A stretch of 64,000 nucleotides of DNA from Epiperipatus broadwayi (lineage: Eukaryota; Onychophora; Udeonychophora; Euonychophora; Peripatidae): assembly GCA_028023455.1 (NCBI GenBank), contig JAQFVV010000144.1, positions 1,056,001-1,120,000 of the forward strand, read 5' to 3'. Made by a program: the position numbers and the translations under genes. This document shows positions 22,859 to 34,835 of the stretch, piece by piece. The notes beneath the pieces were generated by a model. The model was not told the DNA's origin, searched no databases, and saw nothing but the letters and a program-made list of their open reading frames with translations. How positions within the stretch are numbered: the stretch's first letter is position 1; each line of letters opens with the position of its first letter.

Positions 22859-23500
22859 TTGCACTCTTTTTTCATATGGCCTAATTTACCACAACAGTAA
22901 CAAGTAATTTTAGTGTTGTTTTTACTTTTTGATTCACGAGGGCTCCGTTCTCACTATTTGTCTTGAAAACACTTATTTTTGCGTTCTCTTCTGACCATGC
23001 TCTATAAGCCTGAGCTTGCTCCAAAATGAGCTTATACACCATGCCCTTCTTTCTTAATGGCCATTTCATTTGTTAATTCTGGTTCTACTAGTAATTGTTG
23101 CATAAGCCTGTCATCCACTAACCCCAGAGTAATTGATTCATAAGGATTTCCTCTACAAAATTGCCATACCCACAATCTTTAGCTAGTTCTTTCAAAGCCA
23201 AATTGTACTTCTTTATTTTCTTGTCGTTTAGTTACTTCTTATTAAGCAGGGTTAATCTCACAATATGACAAGAGGGACACGGGCTAAAGTGTTCATTTAA
23301 TTTTTTAATTACTTCTTCATATTTAACCTTCTCAGGCAATGGTAGTTCAAAATATTTACATATAACTTTGATCACCCTCTTGCCCATGAAACACATGATT
23401 GCTGCAAGTTTCTTTTTATTATCATCTATCCCATTCAAGGTTAAAAAAATTCTATCTGGGTTATATATAATGGCCATTCTGACACATTATCTACCCTGAA
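22859..23500 (-). pseudogene. Ty3-like gag remnant with CCHC zinc knuckle
   Basis: Capsid-like helical sequence is seen in two pieces (23477-23232 and about 23215-22881), separated by stops. Pieces such as YEEVIKKLNEHFSP and EEILMNQLLWG are typical of Mag/K02A2.6-type capsids. It ends with one zinc knuckle, CYCCGKLGHMKKEC at 22861-22902, which has the exact CX2CX4HX4C spacing for RNA binding. A stop follows the knuckle closely, so gag and pol may have been separate frames. Confidence 0.88.
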
Positions 23501-23610
23501 TTCTTCTATGCTGGTTTCACCAATTGAATACATTTTGGTACAAATATAAACTGTTCAATTTTTGCTATTATACACTATCCTTCTAATCCACCCTCCTCTG
23601 TTTCCAAGAT

Positions 23611-23628
23611 TTACTCCTGACTTCACCA
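23611..23628 (-). other. Candidate primer binding site
   Basis: Seven bases past the 5' LTR end, the minus strand reads TGGTGAAGTCAGGAGTAA, beginning with the TGG complementary to a tRNA CCA end. I cannot assign the tRNA. Its distance from the LTR and possible mutations make this tentative. Confidence 0.4.
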
Positions 23629-23635
23629 CTTTATT

Positions 23636-24212
23636 TGCTGTGTCCCGGCTTTCGCCTAGTGATCAGCAATGCTAATTTCATTTAGTAAACAGAGACCAGG
23701 TGTGGAATGTAATAGTTTAATATACATAAAATAGCTAATATGAAATATCATATGCAGAACTAACTACAGTATTTTTGGGGATCTTAATATCCTATAACTT
23801 TCTGAGGACCAAAATTAAATAAAGTTATGAGTAAAGTTCACGCTACCTGTGACAGGTATCTATTTGTTATCCGCAATGAGCTCAGTTGGGCATTGTAAAA
23901 TACTAAAAGATCAGTATGATCTGTTTAAGGTCCTAGTTGGCTGGATTATCTACAGGTGTTGATAACCTGGGCCACTGTTGCCGGAAAAAGACTATGAGAG
24001 TCTTTTGTCTTTTGTTTTTATACCTGTCACATCTCGGTCTTGTTTTCTTTCTTTTTATTTCTGGAGTAGTTTGTAACCCATATCTGTCAGACATTAGATC
24101 CGGGTTCCACTGACTTGTTTTGTTCTATATATGCTAATTGTTTTAGTTAAGAAATCAGCTTGACAATCTATAACCATTATCAATTGTTATTACTCTATAT
24201 ATATATATAACA
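23636..24212 (-). repeat. 5' long terminal repeat (577 bp)
   Basis: The partner of the LTR at 18982-19576, starting TGTTATATA on the minus strand and ending ACACAGCA. It is followed on that strand by the leader and gag. Its outer flank (24213 onward) shows no copy of the bases at 18970-18981, so the target duplication is missing or decayed. Confidence 0.9.
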
Positions 24213-24229
24213 CACTACAATAATTTACA

Positions 24230-24760
24230 CAAACTTACTGGTAAGTTAAGATTATTCATTCCCAATTTGTGACAAAATTAAGTATTTGCAAACTAACCTA
24301 AACTATAAGCTTATAATATACTACCGATAGAGATTTTTGCAGATTGTTTAAAGAACTGTGTAAGAGTGTAATAAGAATTGTTTTAATTATTTAACATTAT
24401 CTGGATTAGCGTGTATGTGCTTTCCACTTTTATTTAATAATTTATCTTTTAAATATTTTAATTAGTTTTAATAAAATATTTATTTTTAATATCAACTTTT
24501 CATTGTGCATTTTTGATGTTAGTTTATTAGAATTTATTATGTATAGATTACCTTTGCCAACATGCTTGTTTAAGCCTGCAGAAAATTCCAAAAGAAAAAT
24601 TCATATAAAAATTTAAAATGGCCAGAAACGTAATCCTGATCTTACTTTTATTTATTAGTTATGAATTGATGATGCGATGCGATAGATCAGTGAATTCTTT
24701 TATAGAATTCTGGCACCCTTTTCTAAATAAATAAAAAACTGATTTCTCCAGCAATTCAAA
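24230..24760 (+). repeat. Dispersed repeat X, copy 1
   Basis: Matches 47165-47735 in opposite orientation. Shared landmarks are ACTTAC(T/C)GGTAAGT, GTGACAAAATTAAG, TACCTTTGCCAA and a GAATTCTGGC block. The Ty3 element ends about 20 bp to its left, so the repeat may have been truncated by that insertion or by later deletion. No coding sequence. It could be part of an LTR element, because the other copy adjoins a TATA-box-bearing patch. Confidence 0.7.
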
Positions 24761-24940
24761 TTGTAATAATTATTTAGCCAGTTAATCAGGAAATATAGTT
24801 ATGTTTTTGAAATGTCGAGACTTGTAAATGATCGGAATATAGTCAGTTTTAATAGTTTGATTAACTTGCACTTTCTAGTGTGTAAAAGAAGGCCTAAATT
24901 TAATGTTAAAAAAAGTTGTGAAACAAAAATTGAAAAAGTA

Positions 24941-26059
24941 CACCTCGGTCTCGTTTTATGCAATAGATAGGTTCCTCAGCAAACACGCGCAAATGAAATC
25001 ACGCAAAAATAGATGTAACTTACATTGAAAAAGGGGGGATGCACTCTGTGATTTTTCAAAATTTGCGTAAAAGCAAGGCACCAACATAAAATTACTTTAA
25101 AATTTGCGCAAAAAAAAATATAAGGAAATAAAATATGACTAATAAAAAATTTCAAATTTGAAAAAAAATGATACAAGACAAACTTTTTTTAACTATAATA
25201 TTTAATTTTATTCAAAATAATATATTTTTTACGCATAATTTACAGTACAGTAATTTACATTTTTTATACACGTTTTAATTATGAGCACTATTTGCCGAAA
25301 AACATGTTCGTTTGCACTCTCATGTTGTGTTAATGGTTTTCTATTGACAGCGTAATTAGTAAGTAATCTTTGAGACAATGATTTTATTAATTGTTTATGA
25401 GCTTAGACTTATGATAATAAAAAGACATTTATTCACCACTGCTGGGAAAAATTTAATTAAAACTAACAACTAAAAATTAAATTTTTATTTTTGTCTTTAA
25501 TTTTTTAATTTTCAATTCCGTTTAAAAATCAAATTTCGTTTTACATCACATTAATTTCAAGTCACCATAAGTAATTTTTAAATTGTTAATTACAATTAAA
25601 AATCAGATTTTAATTTTTAATTGTCAAATTTAATTGTGCCCACTGCTCACCTTTTAAAAATAAACTTGCGGACACTAAATGATTAATAATTGATTACATT
25701 CTTTTTTAAAAAGCAAAAACAGAATGTGATTTAAAATGCAAAATTAACACGCACAATGTTTGAACAAATTTACATTATAATCTTGTAAAATTTAATGTGT
25801 GTATACATAAAATGTGGAAATCATGATTTTAATTTCATTATTGCATAAAATCTTAGTATTATAAAGCACTGAAAATATTGAAATTACTAAGATGAAAGTC
25901 GAATTCCAATAATGTGCTATTACTTTCAATATAATGTAAGTGCGCAAAATTTATTATTTAAAGTAATAGCACATTATCAGAGTTCTACTTCTGGTGAAAC
26001 ATGAATCGCGTAACTTCAAAATCATGTTAAATAAGTCCGTGTAAAAAGAGACCCAGGTG
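24941..26059 (-). mobile_element. Non-autonomous TIR DNA transposon, copy B (1,119 bp)
   Basis: Inverted relative to the copy at 7365-8543. One end reads CACCTCGGTCTC (one mismatch to copy A) and the other GAGACCCAGGTG, each next to TA (24939-24940 and 26060-26061). The flanks match the uninterrupted repeat around 18266, which gives direct empty-site proof of the ends and the TA duplication. Internal sequence matches copy A along its length with small indels. No transposase. Confidence 0.88.
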
Positions 26060-26061
26060 TA

Positions 26062-28015
26062 TATGCTTTTAATGTTTTTTATACATATAATATATACCAT
26101 TAACTGTATTTCAAGTCATCTAGGTAGATAGAAATATTTTTGTGTTATATCAGACTTGAATATTGGTATAAAGAAAAATTGTCAAAGTGGATAAAAACTC
26201 TTAATTTTAATATTTACTTTTAGCAGTAAACAAATTACAATAATTTATTTTTAGCATTATGCATATTTTTATTTTTATTAAAAGATGTTAATACTGCCTA
26301 TCAAAATATTTAAGATAGAACAAGTAATGAAACACTTTCTATTAAAATAGCATAGGAGGAAAAAAGAATGGAACCAGAACTTGAAAACTATTTGGGTAAT
26401 GAGGAGTAAAAAGTAGATAAGTTAATTATTGTATGTAAGGATTTCAGGGTGAGGGAATGTTTATCTTGGCTAACAGAGTTTCTGGATAAGTATAGTCTTA
26501 GTATGGAGAAGCTATTATATATCATATCATGTAAATTTTATAAATAGGTACAGAATTTATTTTTGTAAGAAATGGGGGGGGGGGTAGATATTTAATTATT
26601 TTATTTAGTATGCAGATCAATTCACTGACTTTAACCAGCAGTTTGGTATAAGAAAAGTGGAGATCTTCATTTCACATGTTAATTTATGCTAAGTGCAGGT
26701 GAGACTGTGGGAAGACAGGCATTCATTTATTCCAGGTAGATGTGTAGAAAATATTTATGATCAGTGGAGAAAGAAGATAGATAAGTTGATTAGAGAAAAA
26801 AATAGAAGTGTAATAAATGAATCTGAATTTAAAAAAATCATTTAGTTTATGTACATATATATATAAAGTATAAGAGAATAGATGATATCACTACAGGAGC
26901 TTTTTATTATTGAAAACAAGAACAGGAGCTTTGAATATCAAGAAGAGAAAATTGGACAAGAATTTAAATTGTAAATACAAATTTATGTGAGCTGCGAAGT
27001 GGAGTTTTAAACATTTATTTAAGGAATATGTTATGAGATCAGAATTTTAAAAAAAAAAAACATAAAAGTAAAATGGTGAAAGAAGTGAAGATTTTTTAAA
27101 TGTGTTCTTTACTTGAATAAGACATTATGAGAATAGAATATTGGTATTAAGAAAAATGTGCTTTTATATAATGCATGTGTAGATGACAGGAGAATGAGTT
27201 AGTGATTATTGCTGATTAGGAGGACTAAGGAGAAGTGGATTGTTTTTTATTTGTATAAAAATATTTTGGAAAGAATGAATATTTAACTTTCTAACAGGAT
27301 TTTAAGCATATAATCTATTCATGGAAATTTTTTATTTCAACTATGGAGAATCTACTATACATCAGATCATATCATAATCACCACATATATGTATAATATT
27401 TAATAAATCATAAAATATACTAAATTATGTTCAATATTTGAAATATGTACTACAATTTCTTGATATGCAATGAGATATAACCATAAATCAATTTATACTC
27501 ATTACAACAATTAGAAAAAAATAACTAGTAGCATAAGATCTGTGATAACAGATTTGTACAACTGCTAATGATACAAGACATAAAAATGCTTGTAAATTTT
27601 ACATTAATATAGTTGGTGAATTAAATGTTATAAGGACAAATGTGTGTATTAATAATTTTGTAAATATAAAATCAAGAAAAATGAAAAAAAAAATGTGAGT
27701 AAACTTGATTCAAATAAAATATATGTATTTGTTATATGATTCTATTTCTTAGACGTGAATTTTTTTTTACTTTTTTTTTATAAAAGGATATTTATGGCTA
27801 TTTTATTGACAGTCACTGAACAGTCTAGCATCTGTTCTGTGCAATCATATCTTGACAGTAAATGGTACTAGGAAATCATTCTAGTTTATAAATAATTCTA
27901 CAGAACTTAGTATTTCAAAATAATTGTTAATTAAAAATAATTAAATATTTTACATTAAAAAGCATTATTGGAAGTTATTTGTAGTTTTCAACACTTAAAT
28001 GACAGCGTATTTAAT
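26062..28015. other. AT-rich non-coding sequence
   Basis: No gene supported. 26330-26830 is somewhat purine-rich and could be an old retroelement coding relic, but no motif is legible. A G run (about ten bases) occurs near 26574-26583. Confidence 0.35.
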
Positions 28016-28017
28016 AC

Positions 28018-28105
28018 CTTGATTGGCTTAGTACAATAGTAAAGTGTCAGTCTCTGGCGCATAAAGTCCTTGGATCGATTTGAATTCTGGTACTTGAATT
28101 TCTTA
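28018..28105 (+). repeat. tRNA-derived SINE head (degenerate)
   Basis: A TTGGCTTAGTACAATAG string at about 28023-28039 resembles a polymerase III A box. GGATCGATTTGAATTCTGG at 28072-28090 resembles a B box, and the spacing is near that of a tRNA. Acceptor-stem pairing is absent, so this is a tRNA-related SINE relic rather than a gene. It is followed by unrelated AT-rich sequence. Confidence 0.5.
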
Positions 28106-29925
28106 TGAGCTCCCATGCAATAAAACTATGCGATTATCTATCTATTTATGCTATTTAATGTTAATGAGTGTTTATTTTATTGTTCGTTGTTTTTTTTTTT
28201 TTTTTTGCATAATGTCTTTGTTGTTTATTATAACTAGTTTTCAAGTTAATTTTAATGATAGTAAATTTTAAACCTACATTATGCCTTAATTCTGTTAAAA
28301 ATATAGATATATAATAATTTTATTATTTCTATTGTAGAAATCTATTTTTATTTCCAGGCACCTGGAAATATTTCAACTAACCATTAGATGTATAATTAAT
28401 GAAGCTTTGTGCTCTAAAACACTAGACATTGTTTATTTTCTTTCATTAATCTGTTGTTGTTTTTATTCTCAGAAATGTTTTTCTGAAACTTGCTTTAGAA
28501 ATTATTATAATTAGTTTTGAAATAGTAGCTCTTTAATTATGTAGATAAAGAAAAATATTTAATTGAAAATTTTATATATAAATGGCACAAAGGAATAGCA
28601 TAAGGTAAAAATTTTAAGTAGAAAATGCAAACACTAACTCATGTATTCACTCTAATTGCAAAATAATAATAATTATTGTTTTTAACAATAATAAAATAGT
28701 AATTGCAATAATTGAGAGTAGTTTTAACTTACATAAAATCAGAAATTTTAAATCAAATTAGAAACTTTTCTATCCTCATCCTTTGGACATTAAATAATAT
28801 TTTTTGTGTGCTCTTTTTTAAAAAAAAGAAAATATTTAGCGAGTGCATTGAAAAATGTTAAAAGTCCTATGAGGGAAATATTTTTTTTGATTACTATCTG
28901 AGATATTTTAGTTTTTACCATAGATAAGAAATACTAGAATATTTGACCAATTCATGACGTCAGCACAGCACTAACAGTTTTTCTCTGTCTGGTAATGTCA
29001 TATCATGTCATATTTTGTAAGAGACAGTATAACATCAAAATGATCACCTGCAAAAATATATTAATTTAACCATATAGGACAAAATTTTAAATGACATATA
29101 TAGAGGATTTTTGGTGAACGTGAGCATGGTTTTAATTAGAAAATTGCATCATTAAAGACAATTTCAAAAACATCCTAAAGAGGTACAGTATTAATTATTT
29201 TTTCATTGGATGGATTTTGCTAAGGATAAAATGCAATAAAGAGTTGCAAAAGTCACTATTGAAATCTTTGAAAAATTTTAAAGGCATTATTTCAAGAAGT
29301 AAATAGACTATTGGGATGTATTTATGCTCATAAAACTCATTTTATTATTTGATTTCTGCTTTGTATTTATATTCAGATTTTAAAATATAATTTTTAAGAC
29401 AAGTATACCCTTGTTTAAAAGAATGAGCTCATCCATAAACAAAATATAGTGTGTAAACATGGTCTTATGAAAAGATACTTAATTCATTTGCATATTTTAA
29501 AGAAATTGATTTAAGTAAAAAGTGCTTCTTTAATAAACAATATTTTTAATAAGCATTACCTATTGATGCAATACTCTTTTTATAATATTTAAAATCTTAA
29601 AATCTTTATATATAGGAGCAAAGAAGTGTTTCTTTATTGTAAAATAATTTTAATGACCTTTTGCTATCTGTTCATGTATTCAGTCAGCCATGCATGAATA
29701 TGACAATATTCCAATTAAAAAACATCTTAAAACTATTCCATAAATGAATTTTGTGATATCTATAAAAACCAATCTAAAACATGCTTATTCATTTTTTTAT
29801 TTATTTGATATTTTGTGATACTATTCAACAATTTGCCTAATTGTAATTCTTTAATATATTGTATTATTTTGTTATATCTTCCCAATGGAAGTAATCAATA
29901 TTGCACTTTTTTTAGAATGTGTGTA
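28106..29925. other. AT-rich non-coding sequence
   Basis: No coding or RNA gene is recognisable. A CRE-like TGACGTCA word lies near 28955-28962; its relevance is unknown. The right edge grades into the 3' end of a non-LTR retrotransposon relic. Confidence 0.4.
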
Positions 29926-29929
29926 GGAT

Positions 29930-30915
29930 AATTTTTATAATGTAAATTCCATGGAGACCATGTTTCTATTCACCATAAAACATCTTCATATGATGTTTTA
30001 TATCATCCATACATTTTACATGCATGATCCAATGAAGGCATGATTTTTACAATAATGGACTCTTTAATATTATATCCAGCAAGTTGAAAAACATACGAGT
30101 CTATGATATTTCCATTGTATTTTCCAAATTTTTCAAAGCATTCTGAAATGATGCTTTTTTAATGCCTTTATGTTACATCAATAGAATGTTAAAATCTCAC
30201 TTTTATACATTAAATTAAATAAAATCATAGCTTTTTACATAGCTGATTTAATTGCTATAGTTATTTCCATGTAATGAAATACCCTATTTTTAAGCTTGTT
30301 AAAAGCAGCAGCAGCTCATAGGATTCTGTGTTGTTTCTCAGCCTCTAGGTTCACTTTTCTATTTATAAAACTGCCTTGATAATTAAACGGTTGTACACTC
30401 TAAAATTGATAATCATCCAAACCAAACGTTTCTGATAATTTTTCTTCCATCACTGACTAATAAAAAACATTAATTTTTACACCATGCAAAGTTTGTTCTT
30501 TTAAATGTCTTTTGATATGACAAAAATATCATTATTATCAGCATATTGTAAATACAAAATCTAAGAAGTGGGAAAAATTTCATTAAGGAACCTGTATCAC
30601 ACATTGATTTCTGTAAACAGTTCTAAAACAGCTATCATAAAAATTGGAAAACAGTGTTGGAGTAATTATTTATTCTAGTTTAACATCAGTTATTATTTTT
30701 AATGTACAGTTTTTTCAATCACATTAATAACACATCCTTTCCATCATTTAGAAAGTATGTAATATAAATAAACTTTGGTGGGCAATTATCTAATTTCTAA
30801 TAATTCCATACATCCATTTGATTAATTGAGTCAAATGTCTCAACCAAATCATAAAAGAAATATATGTCATTCTTTGTTTTGAATACTTTTCTTAGCAACA
30901 AAAATTGTCTATAGT
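29930..30915 (-). pseudogene. Non-LTR retrotransposon reverse transcriptase remnant
   Basis: The minus-strand translation, with stops and frameshifts, shows in order DIYFFYDLVETFDSINQ (30811-30880; RT motif A, normally D...KAFD), CPPK shortly after, LFPIF-type motif B sequence, LQYADNNDIFV at 30524-30550 (motif C, YADD mutated to YADN), VNLEAEKQHRI and AAAAFNKLK near 30300-30350, and further down KALKKHHFRML. This is the RT-to-C-terminus layout of a common invertebrate LINE family often mis-annotated as endonuclease-reverse transcriptase. The clade (CR1/RTE-like) is unresolved. The 5' part is cut off at 30916, where an unrelated repeat begins. It is inactive. Confidence 0.85.
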
Positions 30916-33130
30916 GTAACAGAAAAAATGTACAACCCACACAAAAATCACCCAAGGGTAATTCTCATGTACTTTCCACCTTTTGACATCACTGAACAAC
31001 AATTTATTACTTCATAGCCCATTAAAATCAGCTAGACCAACAAGACTCTTATCCTATTCTAATTAAATTATTGATTGCAAAATAATGATATATTGCTAAA
31101 AAAAATAATGAGACATTATAATTTATTTACACACACATATGGATATATTATAAATCAACAAATACAATAACATAACTGGACTATCAACTTACAAGACAAG
31201 TGCATATGATTATTTATTTATGAATTTTATTAAATTAATTTCATTTATTAGTTTTATGAATTTTGCACATAGATAATATTGTATACTCTGGTATAATATA
31301 TTCTTGTATAATTCTGAAAAGATCAAGCTACTGCATAGACTCATGATCACAAGTAATTATTATCACAGTTTTAAGATTTACTGGTTTGGCAAATTGAGGA
31401 TGTGCTAATACTAGAGACAAAGGTAGATAATTCTAGAAAATAGTTAAATAACTGACTGCTATAATTAACTTCAGGCATTAATACAGGCAAATAACTAAAG
31501 TAATAGAGAAAATGTAAAATACAGGAAATAATATCTGTATTACATTAATCTATAAAACAATAACAAATACATGTACCAGGTATATGCAAATGATAGGAAT
31601 AAGCTTCTACTATGTACTACTGTTCAGAGTACATGTACAACATGCATGAATGACCAGCAGATGCATACATATCACATCAAGACATGTATAAAGACAAAGT
31701 AGATAATATATGATAGGAATTTCCATCTACTGCTTACTATTGCATTAAATAAAATAATGAATGTAAGAGACCAATAATCGCAAATGTATTACAGTCATCT
31801 AAGACAAATAAAGTAAACAAATGTATCACATCCTGAGACAAAGACAGTTTAAACTAAAACAGCTAACTTCAGCAAATATTCTAAATTATTCCTTTCACAA
31901 TTCTGGAGTGATGTTTTGCTTAAAACTGAGAACTATTCATATACCTTAATCTCATCTATCTATACAGCCAGATTGCACTCCAGACAGGATTTGTTAAATT
32001 ACATGTTTAAAATGTTGTTTATACTTTGAATGAAGTGGAATAATGGATTTAATTGAAATTACTACATTGTAAACATGCCCAGAAATTATTATAATAAACT
32101 TTAATTGTTTATATAAATTATTGCTGATTAAATTGTAGTGTGATAAAGAGAAGAAAACAACAATCTCTTTCCATATCTGCTTATAAACAGATTTAACAAA
32201 CAATTACTGATGAAAATATTTTCATTAAAGAGGAGATAAATAAAAGTAATGTTACAAATTTAAAATATTCTTTTAAAGTTCATAATTATTGCTTTCAGTG
32301 GTAAAAGTTTGAGTTTATTCTTTAAGTATTAATATATTTTGGCAGACTTTATCTGTTGAACCATAGCTATGGTTACAGTAGGTTTTGGTCATTATTGAAA
32401 ATTCATGAATATTCATGCGGTAATTTATTTTTTGCTTGGTAACTGATTTTTCCTTGATAATTTGGGCATTTGAAGTTTATGTGGATACAGCGCAAACATA
32501 CTGGACATAATGTTCAAGATGTTACTCCTTTGATTGATGACTTTCTTTTCTAGACTCAACAATGGTCTATGGCTTGCACTCTGCCAATTGGTCAGAGTGA
32601 AGCAGATGGTGACTTCTCTATTCCTGCATGCATGAATAAACACAATAGCTGATTAAGATGAACTAGATTACTTAAAGCACACAGCAGAATAAAATCTGAA
32701 GAATCGGAATAATAAACCAGCTTATGATCCTTATTTATATCTTTGTAACCTGTCTTATCAGTAAAAGTAGGATCCATCTGTAGTCTTTTAATTCATTCGA
32801 TTTATTAGTTGTAGATGTCTGATCTCTGTTTTGGTCCACAGTTTGATTTGCCCAATCATACCATTTACAAATTTTTTATTTTTGAAAGGTATTAATAAAA
32901 TAACAGCCTAAATTATATCAGATATTTATTTCTTTACTTAATTACTTTTTTTTAGAATTTCATTTCCATTTTGTAATTGTTAAAATAACACACATATTTT
33001 GTTTTAACATACTTTTAAAATAAACTTATCATTAATTATATCTTATTCATAAATTGTTTAAAACATTTATTTTTAAACTCTCTTTGAATATTTTAAATTA
33101 TGGATTTGAAGCATATATAAATATTGTTTC
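30916..33130 (+). repeat. Long dispersed repeat, copy 1
   Basis: Starts GTAACAGAAAAAATGTACAA and matches 34836-35879 nearly collinearly over 1.1 kb (30916-32040), then again over about 90 bp at 33044-33130 (ATTGTTTAAAACATTTATTTTT block). Copy 1 has roughly 1 kb between these blocks that copy 2 lacks. No domain is recognisable. It abuts the LINE relic exactly at its left edge, so it may have inserted into or truncated that element. Confidence 0.8.
32041..33040. other. Sequence present in copy 1 only, no gene
   Basis: Frames at 32425-32777 on the minus strand (61-72 codons) show no domain. The stretch may be original repeat sequence deleted from copy 2, or an insertion into copy 1. Confidence 0.35.
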
Positions 33131-33880
33131 ATATCAGTACAATCTGCCAAAAAAAAACAACAACATGATTTTGCTTTGTTAAAAAATTTACACACAAATT
33201 TAGTTATAAAATTTATATATATATATATAATCTATAAAAAGTTTCAATCATGAAATTATGATTCATTAACTTTTGATAGTTCCTGTTAAGTTGCATTTGG
33301 ATCTTGGTTATTAGTACTTCCACTTGTCCTATCTAGTGGTTTTTTCTTTTGTTTTGCTATTCTAATCTAGTTGCATTTTATTAATATGCTCAAATTGTTA
33401 TCCACTTCTGTAATACAAAGTCTTTTTAAGAAAGCCTTAATAATTTCCTGATAAGTTATGTTTTTACCTAGCTGAATAAACTATACTTATAATTTACTAT
33501 TAACATTTGTGGTATTATGAAGCAGCTTTCCCTCAGTTTCATCGATTTTATTACCAATGTAGATAATGCTATGGGAATGAATTTACAAAATTTTCTTATT
33601 TGATCTTTCCACAATTTACTGATCATGTTACTTAGGATTTCACTAAAACTAAAAACAAATTATATCCTGCTTTTCTTTTATTATGCAGATGTCAGTATTA
33701 TGATAAAAGAAATTATGAAAATAGCTGACAAAATATGCCCCATCAATCTTTATATGTTATGAACTTTCTTTTTCCATATAAAAATTCCCTATTTCATTTT
33801 AAGTCACCCTAAAATTCCTTCTCATATTTCAAGTACAGACAGTACTTACCCTGTATTTCTTCTGTTATTTCTTTCTAATT
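33131..33880. other. AT-rich sequence, no gene
   Basis: Nothing is recognisable. The right half may belong to the degraded coiled-coil element that follows. Confidence 0.35.
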
Positions 33881-34255
33881 ATCTATACTTAGACTTTCTG
33901 TTTTTATCTCTTCTCCAATTTCATTAACTTTTTCTTTTGCTACATTTACCTCTTCTTCTGCTTCTTCAATATTTTTACTTAGCTTTTTCTCCACTACTTC
34001 TATTGCATTTTGTGTATTATTTGTCCTACCCCTTATCTTCTATTTTGATTTCTTCCATTTCTTGTTTCATTTCTTCCATCTTTTCCATTAAATCCTATTG
34101 ATTCTTTTCTTACATTTCCATCATTGGCCTCATACTCATTTGCATCTCTGTTGGCTCATTTGTTTTTTCAATCACTTGGGAATTTTTGAAAGAAATGGGA
34201 CTATCTTCCTTCCCCAATGTTAGATTGTTCTGCTCTTCCACTTCCATATTTATAA
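33880..34255 (-). pseudogene. Decayed coiled-coil (gag/ORF1-like) coding remnant
   Basis: The minus strand reads Glu/Lys/Met-rich protein broken by stops: MEVEEQNNLTLGKEDSPISF at the start, then EPTEMQMSMRPMMEM, MEEMKQEMEEIKIE, and VVEKKLSKNIEEAEEEV toward the end. The periodic hydrophobic spacing implies a coiled coil. It resembles the intact frame at 2933-3616 in composition and may be another relic of the same kind of element. Confidence 0.45.
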
Positions 34256-34835
34256 CAAACATAACTATACACATACAACAAAAATTTTCTTTATTTTTCT
34301 AAAGTAACTTAAAATTTTGCTTTTATAATAATTCTAAATTATTAACTAATTATTCTTTAATAATTATATATTTCACTCTATCACACTTTAGCTGAACACA
34401 CACTGATTCCACACAAAAGTCCTTCCTTTCCCACCCATGTTATGTCCTTTGTTGATATTACCTACTTTTAATCTTTCTAGTGTCCAGTTAAATCAAAAAC
34501 AATCTTTTATATATATATGTATGTATATATGTGTGTGTGTGTGTTTACTTTCATACTGCCAATAGTAAATTTCATTAAAGAAATTTTTATTATGTATCAT
34601 GATATATGTATATACTTTTTATTTCTCATTTTTAGCAATAATTTGTTAACCAAAACTTTTATTGATCAATATATTTTGGCAATCAATATTTATTTGGTTA
34701 TTATTATTTTTACATCATTAAATTTTAACAAGTATTTTTTTTTAAATCAATATATAATTGATATTGGACTTTCAATTTCAGGAATTCACATTTATACCTC
34801 AGGCCTTATGTTGAATGCCATATAAAAAATCTACC
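34256..34835. other. AT-rich sequence with short TA/GT tract
   Basis: A (TA)n(TG)n tract lies at about 34508-34543. A 102-codon plus-strand frame (34517-34825) is hydrophobic and low-complexity, begins inside the microsatellite, and is not credible as a gene. Confidence 0.45.

Larger units (their letters stand above)
18982..24212 (-). mobile_element. Degenerate Ty3/gypsy LTR retrotransposon
   Basis: A 5.2-kb element on the minus strand with two long terminal repeats and about 4.06 kb of internal sequence. Gag, CCHC zinc knuckle, retropepsin, reverse transcriptase, RNase H and integrase remnants follow in the order typical of Ty3/gypsy (integrase last). Motif style (FLGLMNFF-type connection, HPGVV integrase zinc region, RRHINHLR near the integrase end) is closest to the Mag/K02A2.6-like group. 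Many stops, frameshifts and catalytic substitutions make it non-autonomous. The LTRs differ by substitutions and indels, so the insertion is old. I see no matching target-site duplication at the outer edges. Confidence 0.93.

Noticed and set aside
28018-28105. Functional tRNA gene
   Set aside because: The A and B box-like words exist but no cloverleaf or acceptor stem can be formed.
32205-32235. ACTGATGAAAATATTTTCATTAA, suspected hammerhead core
   Set aside because: A hairpin follows CTGATGA, but no GAAA, stem III or cleavage triplet comes after it.
34517-34825. 102-codon hydrophobic frame considered as a membrane protein
   Set aside because: It begins within a TA/TG microsatellite and consists of Ile/Phe/Leu-rich translation of AT-rich DNA.
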